A stretch of DNA of 64,000 nt from Biscogniauxia marginata (taxonomy: Eukaryota; Ascomycota; Sordariomycetes; Xylariales; Xylariaceae): the NCBI GenBank assembly GCA_022695795.1, contig MU404110.1, positions 215,540 to 279,539 of the forward strand. Reading direction: 5' to 3'. Every line of letters begins with the position of its first letter. Within the stretch, counting starts at the first letter, position 1. Positions 45,001-57,740 of the stretch are shown one piece after another. A model generated the notes under the pieces. The model made no database searches. It had not been told where the DNA came from and saw nothing but the letters and a program-made list of their open reading frames with translations. The translations under genes and the position numbers were made by a program.

Positions 45001-46104
45001 TCAGAGATCCCTCTCCATCCACCCCTTGAACTCGTCCTTGAACTCGTCCCGCCAGCGGCTCAGCGGCGGCCGGCCGCGCACGGCGTCGTTCGCGCCCCAG
45101 AGCATGCGCTTGCGGTCCATGTCCTCGGTGACGTCGCCGTCGGGGCAGAGGACCCAGAACTGGCCGTCCCGCATCTTGGCCTCGAGGTAGTCGGCGACCT
45201 GCTCCGGGGCCCAGGCGGCGGCGGGCTTGGGCCCGCCCCCGGCGGCGCCCGCGAGGCTGGTCCACGTCCAGCCGGGGACGAGGAGGTGCACGGCGATGCT
45301 GCCGCCGCGGAGGTCGTAGGAAAGGTGCTCGGCGAGCGTCTTGACGGCCGCCTTGGAGGCGTTGTAGGCTGGGTTTCCGGGGGGGTTGGTTATGCCCTGC
45401 TTCGAGCCCGTGATTACGATGGCGGCGGGCGAGTCCGGCGTCGCCTTTGCTTTCACTAGCGGCAGCAGCGTGGTGATGCCGTTGAGCACGCCGTAGAGGT
45501 TCGTGTCCAGGATGCGCTGGAAGCCCGAGGGGTCGGCGTCGTCGAACGAGGTCTTGCCGCTGACGCCGGCGTTGAGGGCCAGGAAGTTGATCTGGCCTGT
45601 AGAGCCGAGTTTCATTTGGTATTAGTGAGTGAGGTAGGTTAGTTGGGTTAGGGGTTTGTTTATATGAGATACTGGTTATATCGCCGTTATCATTAAACGT
45701 CATTAGACGCCGTCCCCTAGAAACGGACAAATAACATCGTCATAGGCGTAGTGGGCAATATAAGAGACAGGAAGTAACTAAGACCGTAAAGCCACACAGG
45801 GGGGAAAGGGGGGGGAGGGGAGAGAAAAATGAGAGACAGAGCGAGCAAACGCACCCCCAAAGTCCTGCACGACCTTCGACTTCAGGCTGCCCCAGTCCTC
45901 GAGCTTGCTAACGTCCATCTGGATGGTACTGGCGCTCTGCCCGAGGCTCGACCTGGCCGCCTCGAGGTTCTTAGCATCCCAGTCGGCCACGAGTACCCTC
46001 ATGCCGTAGCCGACGCACTTCTTAGCCAGGGCGAGCCCGATGCCCGACGCCCCGCCCGTGATGACGGCCGTGTTCAGTTTCTTGGAGACCGCCGCCGCCG
46101 ACAT
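45001..46104 (-). CDS. Short-chain dehydrogenase/reductase
   Basis: Exon 1 is 45855-46104 and exon 2 is 45001-45596, with a 258 nt intron splitting a Gly codon; 281 aa. The Rossmann cofactor loop is TGGASGIG at residues 16-23. An acidic residue follows the second strand (VLVADWD), favouring NAD(H). NAG is present (LALNAGVS), then NLYGVLNG. The catalytic residues appear as VITGSKQG (Ser) and YNASK (Tyr-x3-Lys). The C-terminus includes VPGWTWTSLAG and KRMLWGANDAVRGRPPLSRW. It is a classical SDR of unknown substrate. The intron is longer than others in the window and contains a G-rich stretch near 45800. No partner genes of a biosynthetic pathway lie nearby. Confidence 0.9.
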
Positions 46105-46746
46105 TTTATTTTATTTTATTCTTCTTTCTCCTCTTCTTATTGTCCTGAAGTCTGTTTGGGACGGGAAGAGGGTAAGGTAGACAAGGTAGTTCGGGAGGGA
46201 GAAAAGGAAAGAGTAGATAGTGACTGGTCGGTTGGATAGAAGTAGCCCAAGTTCGATCAGTGCTTGCTTGAACCGTTCGATCACGAAAAAAAAAAACCTC
46301 CAAAACAAAGAGCGGATATGCGAGTGAATTATAAACTCTCGAGCTGATCGGGGTTAAGATTTTAAAGCCCGATGCTGGGTATTAAGTGGTCTACTCATGA
46401 CGTATGTATATAGCTGCATGTCACGTTCGAGGCGATACCTTGAATATCAACATCAAATACTGTGCGTATCCAAGTGGGAACCCCTGATGCAGAGTAACGG
46501 TTTGATGCGGGAAAAGAATAGCCGTAATCTCAACATCAGATATGAACTACCTAGTGACATCTCTTATCTGCCCGATCGTAGAAAACACGCGCCCCAAAAT
46601 CTTCGGATCCCTCTTCCCAAAAATCATGTATAGAAAACCGGGACTCATGAGACAACCAGCACGCAGCACGCCGGGCGCCATGACCAAATTTACAACTGGG
46701 GAGACTTGCTTCCCACTCAACGCAGAACCCTGAAAGACCTAGCTGG
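46105..46746. other. Intergenic between SNF12 3' end and SDR start
   Basis: 642 bases: SDR promoter, including TTTTATTTTATT immediately before the ATG on the plus-strand reading, and SNF12 3' UTR. No gene is seen. Confidence 0.55.
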
Positions 46747-48593
46747 TTACCGCTGTAGCTGAGGGGGCTGTTTTGCCAGCATGACGTTGACACTTTCGCG
46801 AGCATTGATGGTAGACCAGACACTATCCCTGCCTCCCTTCCTCCACTCGTCTCCTGACGCATCCTCACCGAGGCCTCTCATCGCTTCTCCCATGATTACC
46901 TCTAGATCTCGCTTCTGAGAGCTAAGCCAATCCCTCACGAATGTAGCCGGGTTTCCACTTAGAGACGTCAGGAACGAGTGCTTAGCTTTAGACACATGGA
47001 TCGCCTGGACGATCGTCGCGAGCTGGTCGTCTAAAGAAGCAGCCTCCTTCAGCATGTTGGCATAGCCAGCATTGTTGAGGAAAGAAAGCATCTTCTCGCG
47101 CAACGGATCATCTACAGCAACGCGAACATCGTAGACAGTGGGTTGCGGGTCCTTGTGGAATTCCTCGTCCAGCCGAATAGTGTATGGGAGCTTGACAGGA
47201 GGTAGCGGCCGGAGATGCGGAGTAATATATTCTTGTAATCTGGGAATGGAGCCCGCGTCGATTCTAAAAGCCTGAATAATGATTAGCTATTTTATAAAAC
47301 AGTTAGGATGTTAGTGCTTACCTTTCTCAGAAGATCATCGCAGCGGAAGTTGCGCTTCTCTTCATCTTCTTGCAAGCCCATAAGCTTGATATATTCCCAA
47401 ATGCCCATCACAAGTTCCTGCCGCGTTGCCTCGGCCATATCGACGACTTCCTGGAGTTCCGGGCTCACAGCATAGCGCTCGGGCTCCTCGTGTCTGAAGA
47501 GATTGATGGTGATGTTGATGTTCCCATCACCACTACGCTTGAAGGTTAATTCGTCGAAGTCGGCGGCAGCTGGGAGATTGGACGACCCGCCGACTCGTTC
47601 AGGCTTCTTCCATTCAACACTCTGGTCGTCGCCTTTCCGGTTGGGCGGGAAATCGACATTTAGTGCTTTGAAGAAATGAGAGAACCTGTACTTGGGCGTC
47701 TTGGTAGTCTTGGGCTTCGAGTCGGACGGGCCGTCTTCGTCCATCCGGTCAGGGTCGTCAGACTTCCCCTTGCCCGGTTCGCTGGCATCATCCTTCTCGA
47801 GATCGTCGTCGTCTTCAAGAAGTCGAGCCTCGATCTTGACGCGGTAGGTTGGCTCAAGATTGGAATTGAAATCGAAGGTGTCGACGTTGAGGCTATTGCC
47901 TTGCCAGATCTGGTCCTCGGCGGTGTTGGTGATCCATATCCGGAGTGTCTTCCACCGCTAGAGGCACCGGGTCAGTAGCACGCTCGAGGCGGTGGCGGGT
48001 GGCGACTTGCTCTTACCTTGACGCTGCGATTCACCGAGTCGACAATGTCGAGGCGTTTTCGTGTCATGGTCGCATCGAGCCGCCTCTCGAAGTCGCGGAG
48101 TTCCCGGTATCGCACGGCCATGTCACCGATGGTGCAGTCGTCGATGTTGTCGGGCAGGTTCTTGTCGGTCGGCTTGCGACTCCTCCGCTTGGCCATCTCG
48201 ACCTGCATGGCAGCCTGCTGCTGCTGCTGCACGATTTGCGCCTGGGTCAGGGGAACCTGCGGGTGCGGACCGGAGGACATCATGGGGCCTACAGCATTAG
48301 GTTAGACGGGCAGCGTGGGAGAAGAACAGGGTCGGGGAGAGGAACAGCGAGACATCAAGTTGAGCAGAAGTAGGTACACGACGATGGGCTGGCAGGAGAG
48401 CTAGGTTGTGCTCTGTGGAGCTCAGTGTGGGGTTTACTGGATGACCAGCGTGCAGTTATTAAAACACATAACACGGCATCATAGCTGTAGCGTGTAAGAT
48501 GGACATACCAATGCCTCCTCGTCGCTGGCTGGCAGAATGGGGGGTGCGCTGCGGCACCTGCTGCTGCGGGTATGCGCGATAGCCGGGCTGCAT
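46747..48593 (-). CDS. SNF12: SWI/SNF complex subunit Snf12/Swp73 (SMARCD, SWIB domain)
   Basis: Four exons: 48509-48593, 48017-48288, 47322-47957 and 46747-47271, joining to 505 aa. The start MQPGYRAYPQQQVPQRTP was taken as the family-like one. An in-frame ATG at 48659 would add 22 residues. A Gln-rich segment (IVQQQQQAAMQVEMAKRRSR) precedes DKNLPDNIDDCTIGDMAVRY. The conserved WKTLRIWITNTAEDQIWQ block and FFKALNVDFPP follow. The SWIB/MDM2 fold spans RYAVSPELQEVVDMAEATRQ, MGIWEYIKLMGLQ, FRCDDLLRKAFRI and RLQEYITPHL. The C-terminal part contains WLSSQKRDLEVIMGE. It is a structural subunit of SWI/SNF-type chromatin remodellers, in the nucleus. An acidic, Lys-rich loop splits the middle domain. 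Confidence 0.93.
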
Positions 48594-50123
48594 CTTGACT
48601 GGGTAGGATTTTGTGAGACCGACCTCTTCGTTGGTCTTCCAATCTTTTTTTTTCCTCAATCTTAATTTTCTTTTTCCGCGTGCGACGCCGACCGCGATCG
48701 TGATTGGGGAAGAAATTGATTGGAAATGCGTTGGTCCGAGTTATTTAGTCGGGAAATTTTGACTCTCATGAAATCGCGTTCTGCCTCGTCGCGCTGGCAC
48801 TCTTAGTTAGCGCCCTAAAATTACCTAAATAATTGGGGACCTACCTACCTACCTGGACACCTGAGGTTAGGTACTTCACTCCTGCTAACCTACAAGGAGA
48901 AACTGTGGCTGAAAGAGGGTGGCTGGAAAATACCACAAGGTTGAACTTACCTACTTAGGTAGGTATCACTTGGCAGCTGGCAGCACCTGTGTATCCACCA
49001 TCTACCTACCTAGTAGGTACCTACGTGGTATTATGCTGTACCTATGAAGCGAAGCTGTTGGCTGCTGACCTACATACATACCCGCCCTACCTTAAGGGTA
49101 CCTTAGTTGCCTGGCTTTATGGCTGTGAAAGGGTGTATGCATGTAAGGGAAGATCGTTCTTTGTACCTACAGCATTTAGGTACAGAACGGGATCTCCCCC
49201 CACCTAGGATCCCTTCCCAGATAGAAAGGACCAATAAACCACCCATGCACCCAAATCCTGGTTTTCCTCAGAGGCTTTAATTAAAACGTCGGTTAGAACA
49301 AATACTATACACGGATAGTAGCACCTGGATAGTGGCATGTCATGTTGTGATAGGCCTTGCACCATATCCCCGTCTGATTTTCTACCCATGGCAATTATCC
49401 TACTAGACAAATGGAACTTATCACGATAGCTTGTTGCCACCACACCGATCTAACCTAGATAATCCCCAGGAAGCATCACTAGAATTGGTAACGAGAAATG
49501 CCAACCTGAGGTCGAGTCGAGTCGAGAAGTCGACAGGCGACCATTGACATGCTAGGTGCCGTCAATCCCCCCGGCACTCTAGCTGATTTGTACATATATG
49601 CTCATCTAGCATCGAGTCTATTGGAATAGCCCTTTACTTTCTCTGTCGTGTTACCACCTATTGAGCTATGTCCTTAACACGTCAATATGGAAACCCGAAT
49701 ACTAGGCGAGACATCTTCCCTCCGATTGCCTGTACAATCTAAGGGACCCCATGGCAACACGTGCTGCAGTATTATATTAGGGAATGTGATATAGTAGGTC
49801 GTGCATGTGTAATATCTCTAATCCATCTAGAGTCCGGTGATTATGTTATTGATGTTAGTCTTCCCCCCATGCATACCTCCAAGGCAATGCATATGCAGGT
49901 TGCTAATAGGAGCTAGAAGCTCCTGGGATGTATGTTTGTTTCATGATTTGAAATCTCTCTTCAAAGAGCACCAAAAAGCTACCAAAGCCGACGCCACGCT
50001 AGAACATCCGCATATGGAAAAAAAGGAACTTGAGTTGGTCGCGCTAAGCCCCTGGGTGTGTCCGGGGCTGGAATGCCGAAAATGCGAGGTTTTCCAGAGC
50101 ATTATTCCCTGGTCGGGTTTGAT
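48594..50123. other. Intergenic between PDK1-like kinase 3' end and SNF12 start
   Basis: 1.5 kb. A strong cluster of ACCTACCT/TAGGTAGG motifs lies at 48821-49027 just upstream of SNF12, with isolated copies to 49206. The remainder looks unique. The frames here have no conserved features. Confidence 0.55.
48821..49027. repeat. Cluster of ACCT/AGGT motifs
   Basis: Many copies of acctacct and taggtagg in both orientations within 200 bp, including inverted pairs such as ctacctacctagtaggtac. This is one of the densest intergenic clusters of the motif in the window. Confidence 0.8.
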
Positions 50124-52629
50124 TCAGAAAGCTGAGCCTAGCCCTTGCTTGGATTGTCGTTTGCTAAATCGGTTGCGCTTCGTGCTTGCTGCGTCCTCTA
50201 AGCTTGCTTGGCTTTTACTCAGATGATTGCGGTGAGATCTATCGCTAATACCAAAATTATCGGGACCAAAAGTACTGGCTGGGCTCGACATCGAGGATGA
50301 CATTTCGCCAAATCCGTTGTCACTAGCGTATGACCCCGAGTGGTTCATTGAGCGAGCAAAATCCTTGGCTTGCTGTAAACATTCAAGCCAATCCTCCGGC
50401 GAGGGCCGGGGCGGATCGAGAGATGACGGTGCTTTGGCATCTTCAAATGTGTAGTGATATCCGCCCTACGCGTGTGTAAGCACTGCGACTTTGTATGAAT
50501 GAAGAGAGAAAACCTACCGAGTCGACACACCAGACTGTCTGCCCCTTAGCATCGATCTGTGTCCTCCACGAGCAGTCAGGTGCCAAAAGCGATATCTCTT
50601 GTTTCGCCTTCTTCTCCTCGCCCCCTGCTGGCGCTAGAACAATCCTCCCGCTAGACGTAACCATGACAAGCCTTTGCCTCTTCTTAGTTGTGCTGCCACC
50701 AAAGAAACGAGCGAACTTCCTGTGCCCCTCTTCGCCCTTGTTGAATGGGCTATTTGGTATCGGCGCAGACAGAACCATGAGATCACCTAGCCTCAGGATT
50801 CTCTCGTTTGTTCTTGTCAGGACTGGAGACCACTCAATATCTAATTGGGAAGGCGGGGGAATATCGGTAATGATCCTCCCCGGTGCTCGGGAGCCGCCAT
50901 TAATCCCGTTGCCACCGGTATGAGGCCTAGATGAAGACTGCTGACCGCCAGACATTCCGTTCAGTTGGATAATCTTTGGCTCATGGACAGGAGGAACGTA
51001 TGGGCGTAAGCGAGGGGCCTTTGTCCTCCACAAGACCTTGCCGAATTGTTGGCCGTCGAAGAATTCATGGTTCTTGATGTGCTCGATGGTAAGTCTTTGA
51101 GCCGGATCCAATACTAGACATCGCTCTACCAAATCCCGAGCGGCGGGAGGGAAGCCTGCGGGAAACTCATATTCAAGGTTGACAATCTTTTGGAAAGTCA
51201 AATATTCGGAGCCTGCTTTGAAGGGGGGTCGACCGGCCAGGAGCTGGTATACGATACACCCAAAGGCCCAGAGATCACTTGCTTTGCAAGCGTTCTTATT
51301 AGTGAGGAGCTCGGGGCTGACATACTCAGCTGTCCCAACGAACGATGCTGCCCGACTATCGTCTTGGTCTTTACCCCTGGAGCTAGTACCTGTGTCTTCA
51401 ATCTTCGGAGGAGCTTGCGGTGCTCGCGGATCACTCAGCAGCCTCGCCGTGCCGAAATCGGTGATTTTGACATGGAGTTGGTCGTCCAGGAGAACGTTTT
51501 CAGGTTTCAAATCCCGATGAATAACGCCTCGAGAGTGCATATACTCGATTGCATCCAGGATCTGAGCTCCAAAGAACCTTGTACACTCTACGTCGAAAGT
51601 GCCCGTCTTTTTCAGGACGCCCAGCAGCTCGCCTCCATTACAGAGATCCAAGACGTAGTATAAAGAGCTTTCGTCTTGAAAAGTGTAGTACAATCGTACA
51701 ATCCCGGGGTGTTCTGTTAGGCGATTGAGGGTGTCCTTTTCGATATTGACATACTTGATCTTCCTCTCCTTGATGATGTGCTTCTTCTCGAGAACTTTTA
51801 TGGCGTATTCCTTGAGCGTTTGCCGGTCCGTAGCGAAATAAACGGTGCTGTACGATCCCTCTCCTAATATCCGGCCGAAGTTGAAATCCCGAACTCCCTT
51901 CTTCACTGGCTTCATCACAGTCTTGCCGTTAGCATCCACCTCCTTGCGCATTGAAACCGCAGCTCCTCGGTCCTTCCATTCCTCGCTGCCCTTCGACCCA
52001 GGAACCTCTGGTGCGAACCCTCGAGGTTCAGGAACGACAGGGATACCAGGGACAGTGCCATAATTACCACCCATGCCTTTCGAACTCTTCCTAGGGGGTA
52101 GTGGACCGCCTCCGGGTCCTGGGGGGCCTTGACGATTCTGGTGATATGCCCGATCTCTATGACTTGACTCACGAGACGGAACAGAGGGTGTGTATTCCGG
52201 GGCGGACCTAGTAGCATCGGGTTTGTTTGAAATATTGTATGCCGGTGTTCGGGACGGGTCGGTTCTTAGAATATGGTAGGAATTAGCTGCTTGGTCACGT
52301 TCTGCCGCTGTTGTAGTGTTGTACATGACAGATGCAGGACGCGAAGACTGATTTGTGTAAGCTAGCGGTCCATTCTGTGCATATGCAGAATTCTGTGTTT
52401 GGGGGTCAGCTTGCAAATCAGAATTGTCCTTTGCGGACAAATCTGCGGTCTGCGATCTGCTTTGCCTTGATTGTGGATCGGTATCGGAGGAGGAATCGGC
52501 GGCTGTTTGCGTGGAAATGGGGGCTTCAGAGTCGGAAGAAGGATCTTGTTGAGGGCTTGGAGTGGCATCATCTGGGTTTGCTATGCGTAGGCCGCCAAGG
52601 GCCCTCGACAGACTCAAGTCGTTGTTCAT
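50124..52629 (-). CDS. PDK1/Pkh-like serine/threonine protein kinase
   Basis: Exon 1 is 50518-52629 and exon 2 is 50124-50465, with a 52 nt intron; 817 aa. A disordered Ser/Gln-rich N-terminus (about 1-245) leads to the kinase domain. The glycine loop is GEGSYSTVYF (256-265), the VAIK-type lysine is in YAIKVLEKK (Lys278), the catalytic loop is HRDLKPEN, DFG is in KITDFGTARLL, and the activation segment has SFVGTAEYVSPELL. Conserved DLWAFGCIVYQLLAGRPPF follows. FVGTAEYVSPE is typical of PDK1/Pkh kinases, which phosphorylate the activation loop of AGC kinases such as Ypk1 and Pkc1. A PDK1-type PH-like domain lies in the C-terminal part (ILRLGDLMVLSAPIPN, KRQRLVMVTSSGRIVLAP). The tail is Ser-rich and basic. 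In yeast these kinases respond to sphingoid bases at eisosomes; that role is inferred here. Confidence 0.93.
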
Positions 52630-53059
52630 GGTGACCGTCGGAAGGGGGCAGGAGAGGAGGAATCACGGATTTCTGAAAAGTGGCCCGCACACGATGGCTC
52701 GATCGAACGTCGATGCGTGGGCGAGTATGGGAGTATACAACGGGCTCACGACGATGCTGCGGACAAGCAAATCTAGAAACTTGGTGTGATGAGGTGTGGC
52801 GTGGTGCTAGAGGCGGCAGGTCGTCCGTCGGATTAACCATCGAGGAGCGCTCGAATATCACGAATGTTGCCGTTGTCCCGATGTCCTTCCCGCCAAGCAC
52901 CCAGGGGGAGGAGTTTACAGCTTCCAGTCAATGGTGCGGTGCCCTCTGACAGGACCCGGCCACTAGCAGTATTGAGGATGCTAGTGCGGTGTGTTCTCGT
53001 ATCGATGCGTCTGCAGCCGAGTGCATCAGGACAGGACTGAGAACAGGAGCGGTTCGTCG

Positions 53060-53091
<32 letters not shown>

Positions 53092-54621
53092 AGAGAGAAA
53101 TTGCTAATGGCTGCAAATCGAGGTGTTGTTCCGATATGTAATTTTCATACGGCTTGATACATAGCCGCAAGTCGTGTCCGTGGGCTGAGCGAGGGACGGG
53201 AAATCAATCAATCAGGGCCAAATGCAATGCAAGGCCCCAGGAGTACTAGACATGTACAGCGAGAGTACGCGGTGGAATGGTCGATACTAATTTACCTAAG
53301 GTAGAGTTGGGCGGTTGTTCGACTAGAATATCCGCACTTGGACGAGCAAGGAAAAGTGGCAGATCGGACGACTGCAGAAGAAAGGAAATGGACCAGAAGC
53401 CAGCCGGGCGCTGATTGGCTGTCCCTAGTGGTAATTACACCACAACCGGACGGGACCTACCCTCGCAATACGCCATCAAAGCCCGGCTCAGTGGCTCTGC
53501 AGCCCCCTAAGCTTCAGGGTTCAGCGCCCCAAAGCCCGTCAACTTCCAATTGAGTTGTACCTTCCCTATTCAATTGCTTTGTTGCGGTGTGCGACTGATG
53601 GATCGACAGGTGGAATTCGCTAACAACCTGCCTAACTTCAGCCTCATCTGCCTATCGTATTCCATGAGTTGTAATGAATCTCATTGTTTGTTGGTGACTT
53701 TTAGAGAAGAGCTTAGAGTCCAAGATGTGATTCCTTCTTTTTCGTTCTTTTTTCTTTCCTTTTTCTTTTTTGAGTTGTCACTGTGAAACCTAATGGCTAA
53801 GTATAGCTGGGTCATACATGTATGTGGAAGGTAACTTACATAAGTTGAGTGCCGGACAATACGGCTTCTGTACTTTGCAGGTACACACAGCTGAGATCTC
53901 ATGTACGACCTCAGCTTACGAGGCACAACGTCACTGGGTTAATCTCTTCTGCGATGCTATTCGAGTCTTCAGCTAAAACCAATCAGGCATAGTTTGGCTC
54001 CTAATAGCTACGTACATACCTAGGTAGGTAGGTAGGAATTATAGACTGCCGCTCCCTCATCTAGCCAGGGAGAATTCATCTGCCAAAATCATCTGCACAA
54101 TAATGTAATGTACCTCCAGGCAACGAAGTTAACGAACTTATATTAAGCTCGAAAAGGAAACTCTGCATGGCGTAGCTAAATATATGCCTAACACACCTCT
54201 AGGTTAGCTGAATAACCTAACTAGTATAAGCAATGCATACCTAACACGTGGACTACATCTGCATCAAAGACTTTAAGGCAACGGGCCATCCCAAAATGAA
54301 TGAGCTGAGCTGAGGTGGGCCGCACTTCCATATTAGACATTGGAAGTAACACCCAGGAGTTGCAGAAGGCAGGTAGGAGCCATCTTCACTCGAAATTCAA
54401 CCTCGAATGCGAGTTGGCAGCTGCTACCTAAACTTCTACTTACACGCAATTTCCGGTGTCCGGGTGAGGTAATGAGCCTACCTCATACTACATATGTACC
54501 TAACCTACCTAGGTTCCTACCTTTCATTCAGTGGCCAGTCTCGCACCTTCTACATGTAGCAGAGAATGCAGGCCACTTCCATCCCCTTGAAGACGGAAAA
54601 AGTTGAGAGCAAGTTCCCGAC
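52630..54621. other. Promoter of the PDK1-like gene and intergenic tract
   Basis: 2 kb. It contains a 22 G run at 53062-53083, a T-rich run near 53740-53770, and AGGTA/ACCTA motif clusters at 54018-54036, 54187-54243 and 54479-54520. No conserved reading frame was recognised. Confidence 0.55.
53062..53083. repeat. Poly-G tract (22 nt)
   Basis: Uninterrupted run of 22 G followed by a GA-rich stretch, about 430 bp upstream of the PDK1-like start codon. Its length is uncertain in any assembly. Confidence 0.85.
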
Positions 54622-55880
54622 ATGAGCCACCATGTCTCCTTTTCATCTTTACCCAAGCTCACAAGTCCACATGTCATATACTACCCTACCGGACACCATA
54701 TACCCCCAAACGAGATGTTACGTCTACGGCCAACCACAATCTCCTTGACGATGGCCGAGGTCAGGGAGTTTGAGCGACACCATCGTTTTAGAAAATACCT
54801 TGACAGAGGGGGTGACCCCGGACAGCTCCCAGTCCGAACAGCGATCCAGGATACTACTGCCCAGAAAAGCCATGAACCTGAGCATACCGACTCGAAGCAG
54901 TCCCAGCCAGAGACCATGTCCAAGCCATCTTCGATGACGGACCTTTAGGAGAGCCCAAAGTCGTTGGCTTGTCCTCCGCGGCAACCTCCCAAACCAAGTA
55001 ACTCTAGTGAGAGTAATTCTCAAGGCATATTGAGTTCGTCCCAGAGCGCAGTTACAAACTCATCGACCTCGGCGGTATCAGAACAACCAAATTGGCTCAC
55101 CCTACCCACGACTCTCCCTCCGCCGTTCTCGAGGGAGGCACGCGTAGTCTCGGACGCACACTCTTTACCTCCAGTGCGTCTAGGCTAGCTGTTTACAGCT
55201 CGGTGCAAGCTGACCACAAGAGCCACCAGGTCCATACCGGTATTCAGAGGTGGACACCAAACGAAGATTCAGAACAAGAGCCGCCGATTACTCCTCCAAG
55301 GCAATCGTACCTTAGAGATACGTATACTGATGCCCCTACGAGTCCTCCGATTGGCCGGTCTCCAGCCATTTCGGAATCGCTACCGACCTCCTCACCTCAG
55401 GTCGGCAGTGGTAGGGCACGACTTCTCAGTTCAGCTGCGAGATTTGTCGAATCGGTCATCCGTCAACCTCGACGGAGCCCTCAGATACGACCGACCCTAG
55501 AAGCGAATTTAGAGTCAGGGTCGCCGATGAGGGGAGATAATGTGGACCACGTGACCGTAGACGCCGCTCGACTCAGAATCTACAACGACTCGCTTCCCGC
55601 GTCTTCGCAACCGCAGACACCACAGAACCTACCCGAAGCACGGCACCAGAGTCGCCTTCAGGGAGCATACACGGCGCCTTTACCACGTGTAGCGAGGCGT
55701 CCTGCGCGTCATTCTAGCCCTAGCAGAGGAAGGCCGGACAATACCCACAACCCCTCAGGACTTGATACCCCGGGGTTTCGAGGTCTCTATGGGGGCATAG
55801 AGAACTCTGAAGACTCAACTCTATTTCATGGGGCACCTAGATTTCCCGAGAGCGGCTTCTCAGACCACAATAGAGATTGA
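54622..55880 (+). pseudogene. Split hypothetical gene, probably broken
   Basis: Three overlapping open stretches look like one gene in pieces. The first (54622-54948) contains LRPTTISLTMAEVREFERHH followed by RFRKYL, which resembles the start of hypothetical proteins of sordariomycetes, probably beginning at the ATG at 54715. It ends at a TAG at 54946. The same frame stays open afterwards (ESPKSLACPPRQPPKPSNSS…) to 55188. A different frame is open from 55017 to 55880 without its own early ATG and ends in FRGLYGGIENSEDSTLFHGA then PRFPESGFSDHNRD. All parts are Ser/Pro-rich. No convincing donor-acceptor pair joins them. A stop plus a frameshift fits a decaying gene or a sequencing error; an unrecognised intron remains possible. 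Function unknown. Confidence 0.4.
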
Positions 55881-57740
55881 GATTGGTTTCAATAGAGATG
55901 GGTCGTAATGAGAACACAAGTACGACCTCAATGCACGATAAACTTACCAATTGATATCTTTTAGCTCAGGCCGCATGATAATCCAGGCAGGTATACAGAC
56001 CCAACGGTTGATTATCTGTATCGGCACAATGGAGGAAAGACCAAATGCTTAAGGGATGAGAAGACTGCCGTGAAGGGCTGCATACCTAAGACACCATCTC
56101 ATTTTGTAGGTATCACTTACTACACGTCTCGAGCCTAATAGGAAGATGGCCGATAATGAATGAAGAACTATGATGCGAAGGGGGAAGTGCATTCATCGCA
56201 TATAAAATTGTCCTTGCATGCATTTAGTGACAAAGAGATGATGAAAACGTTCGAAATGGGGGAGACCGGAAAGGAAGAAAGTTTTCTTTCTCCTTCATTC
56301 CGATGCCACGGCAACGCTTTGAAAAATCTTATTTGCTCAGTACCTACCCTTCTATCGCCTTGACATGATTCATGTCCTACTTATAGATATGCCTATGTAA
56401 GCTTACCTTAGGTAGTGTACTCTTAGTACTAAAGCTGGCAAGGTAAGGTTCCATACCTGTCCCCGTCGCTCATCACGGGACAAATCACGATAGGCAGGAC
56501 GATCTCCGGCCTCCACACATGCTCCATGGCTCGTCAGCCAAGGTACCTAACCTAAGTCAGCTCGAGCGGTACCTAAGGAGGTAGGAGGTAAAGCACCGGT
56601 GGTTTTTCCGAGTGTCCGGGCTCGCTTCATTTTTCAATCTGACTCCGCTGCGGTGCAGATGGGCAGAAGGTGGGCAGTGCCAATTTTTATTCTTCGGGTT
56701 TCTCCGATTCCGACTTAGGAAGGGCCGGGGCTGGGGACATGACGGCGAAAAGTGGGTATTGACGAATGAAAATCGGTCATGGCAAGACCCCCATATGCCA
56801 AGCTTAAGGGGTGACCCTAGCAGCAGCCATAGCAACGTTAGGCCAATCACGGCATCGATTGCGCATCCTCCTGCTCTTAAACCTTGGCGGCTTGCCGAAT
56901 GGCCTGCATGTCCCCGATTGCCAGATCTTTTCCTTTCTTTGGATGGTCCGTGCCGTTCAACCTTTGACGTACATACGGCCCACACCTCACTTCGCGACAA
57001 GACAGACCAGGCCTGACTTGCCCGGGCTCTCTTTTTTGCGCCTGCCTTTCGCTCTAGCTCTCTGCGCTCGCCTGCCCGCCGTCTCACAGGAACCAACTCT
57101 GTTTCCTCGCCTACGCTACCCCAGCACAAGGCGCCATTCCCGATCCATCCCTACCGTTTTTTCTTACAATCCTTGTCTCCCTGCACATGCAGAGCTCTTG
57201 TGCTGATGCTGCTTGCCTTCTCTTCCCTTTTCCCTATTTCTTACACGAGTCTGCCCCCATCTACCATCCAACCCAGCCAGACCTGTGCATTCCCGTCCTC
57301 ATCTATTTCATCTCCCATCCTCGTCCTCAGTAACTTGTTCCCCCTACCTCTCATAAATATCCCTATCCTGCCTCTTCCTTATCTCCTTGTCGCCCTCGGC
57401 CTGTCGCGTACCTCCTCAGGCGCATACACCCATCCATCCATTCACACCACTACCATCCTCAATCCCGTTGCCGGCCTCGTGCATCCCAATTCTGCCTCGT
57501 CCTCGACCGTCACGAAGCCACACCTGACCCGATCGTATTCTTGTTCTCTGACCCCTACTCACTTCTAGATTAATTGACCTTAACCCATCTTCGTTATCGT
57601 CCCAGTGGTTTCCACCGACTCATCATCAGCCTTGAACCTCGAGAGTGACAGCACAGGAACATCACATATACCCAGAAACTTGAACATCTAACCAATATCC
57701 GTTGCATATCTCACCTGAAATCTAGTGCTAACAGGTCAAA
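55881..57740. other. Intergenic tract and leader of the conserved unknown gene
   Basis: Motif clusters of ACCTAA/TAGGTA occur at 56395-56590. From about 57000 to 57740 the plus strand is pyrimidine-rich with CCTCATC-type sequence, fitting a long promoter/5' UTR for the gene at 57741. Frames in it are low-complexity artefacts. Confidence 0.5.

Noticed and set aside
44927..45730. Long Arg/Pro-rich minus-strand frame overlapping the SDR gene
   Set aside because: It is a shifted frame of SDR exon 2 with no conserved content; the SDR frame has TGxxxGxG and YxxxK.
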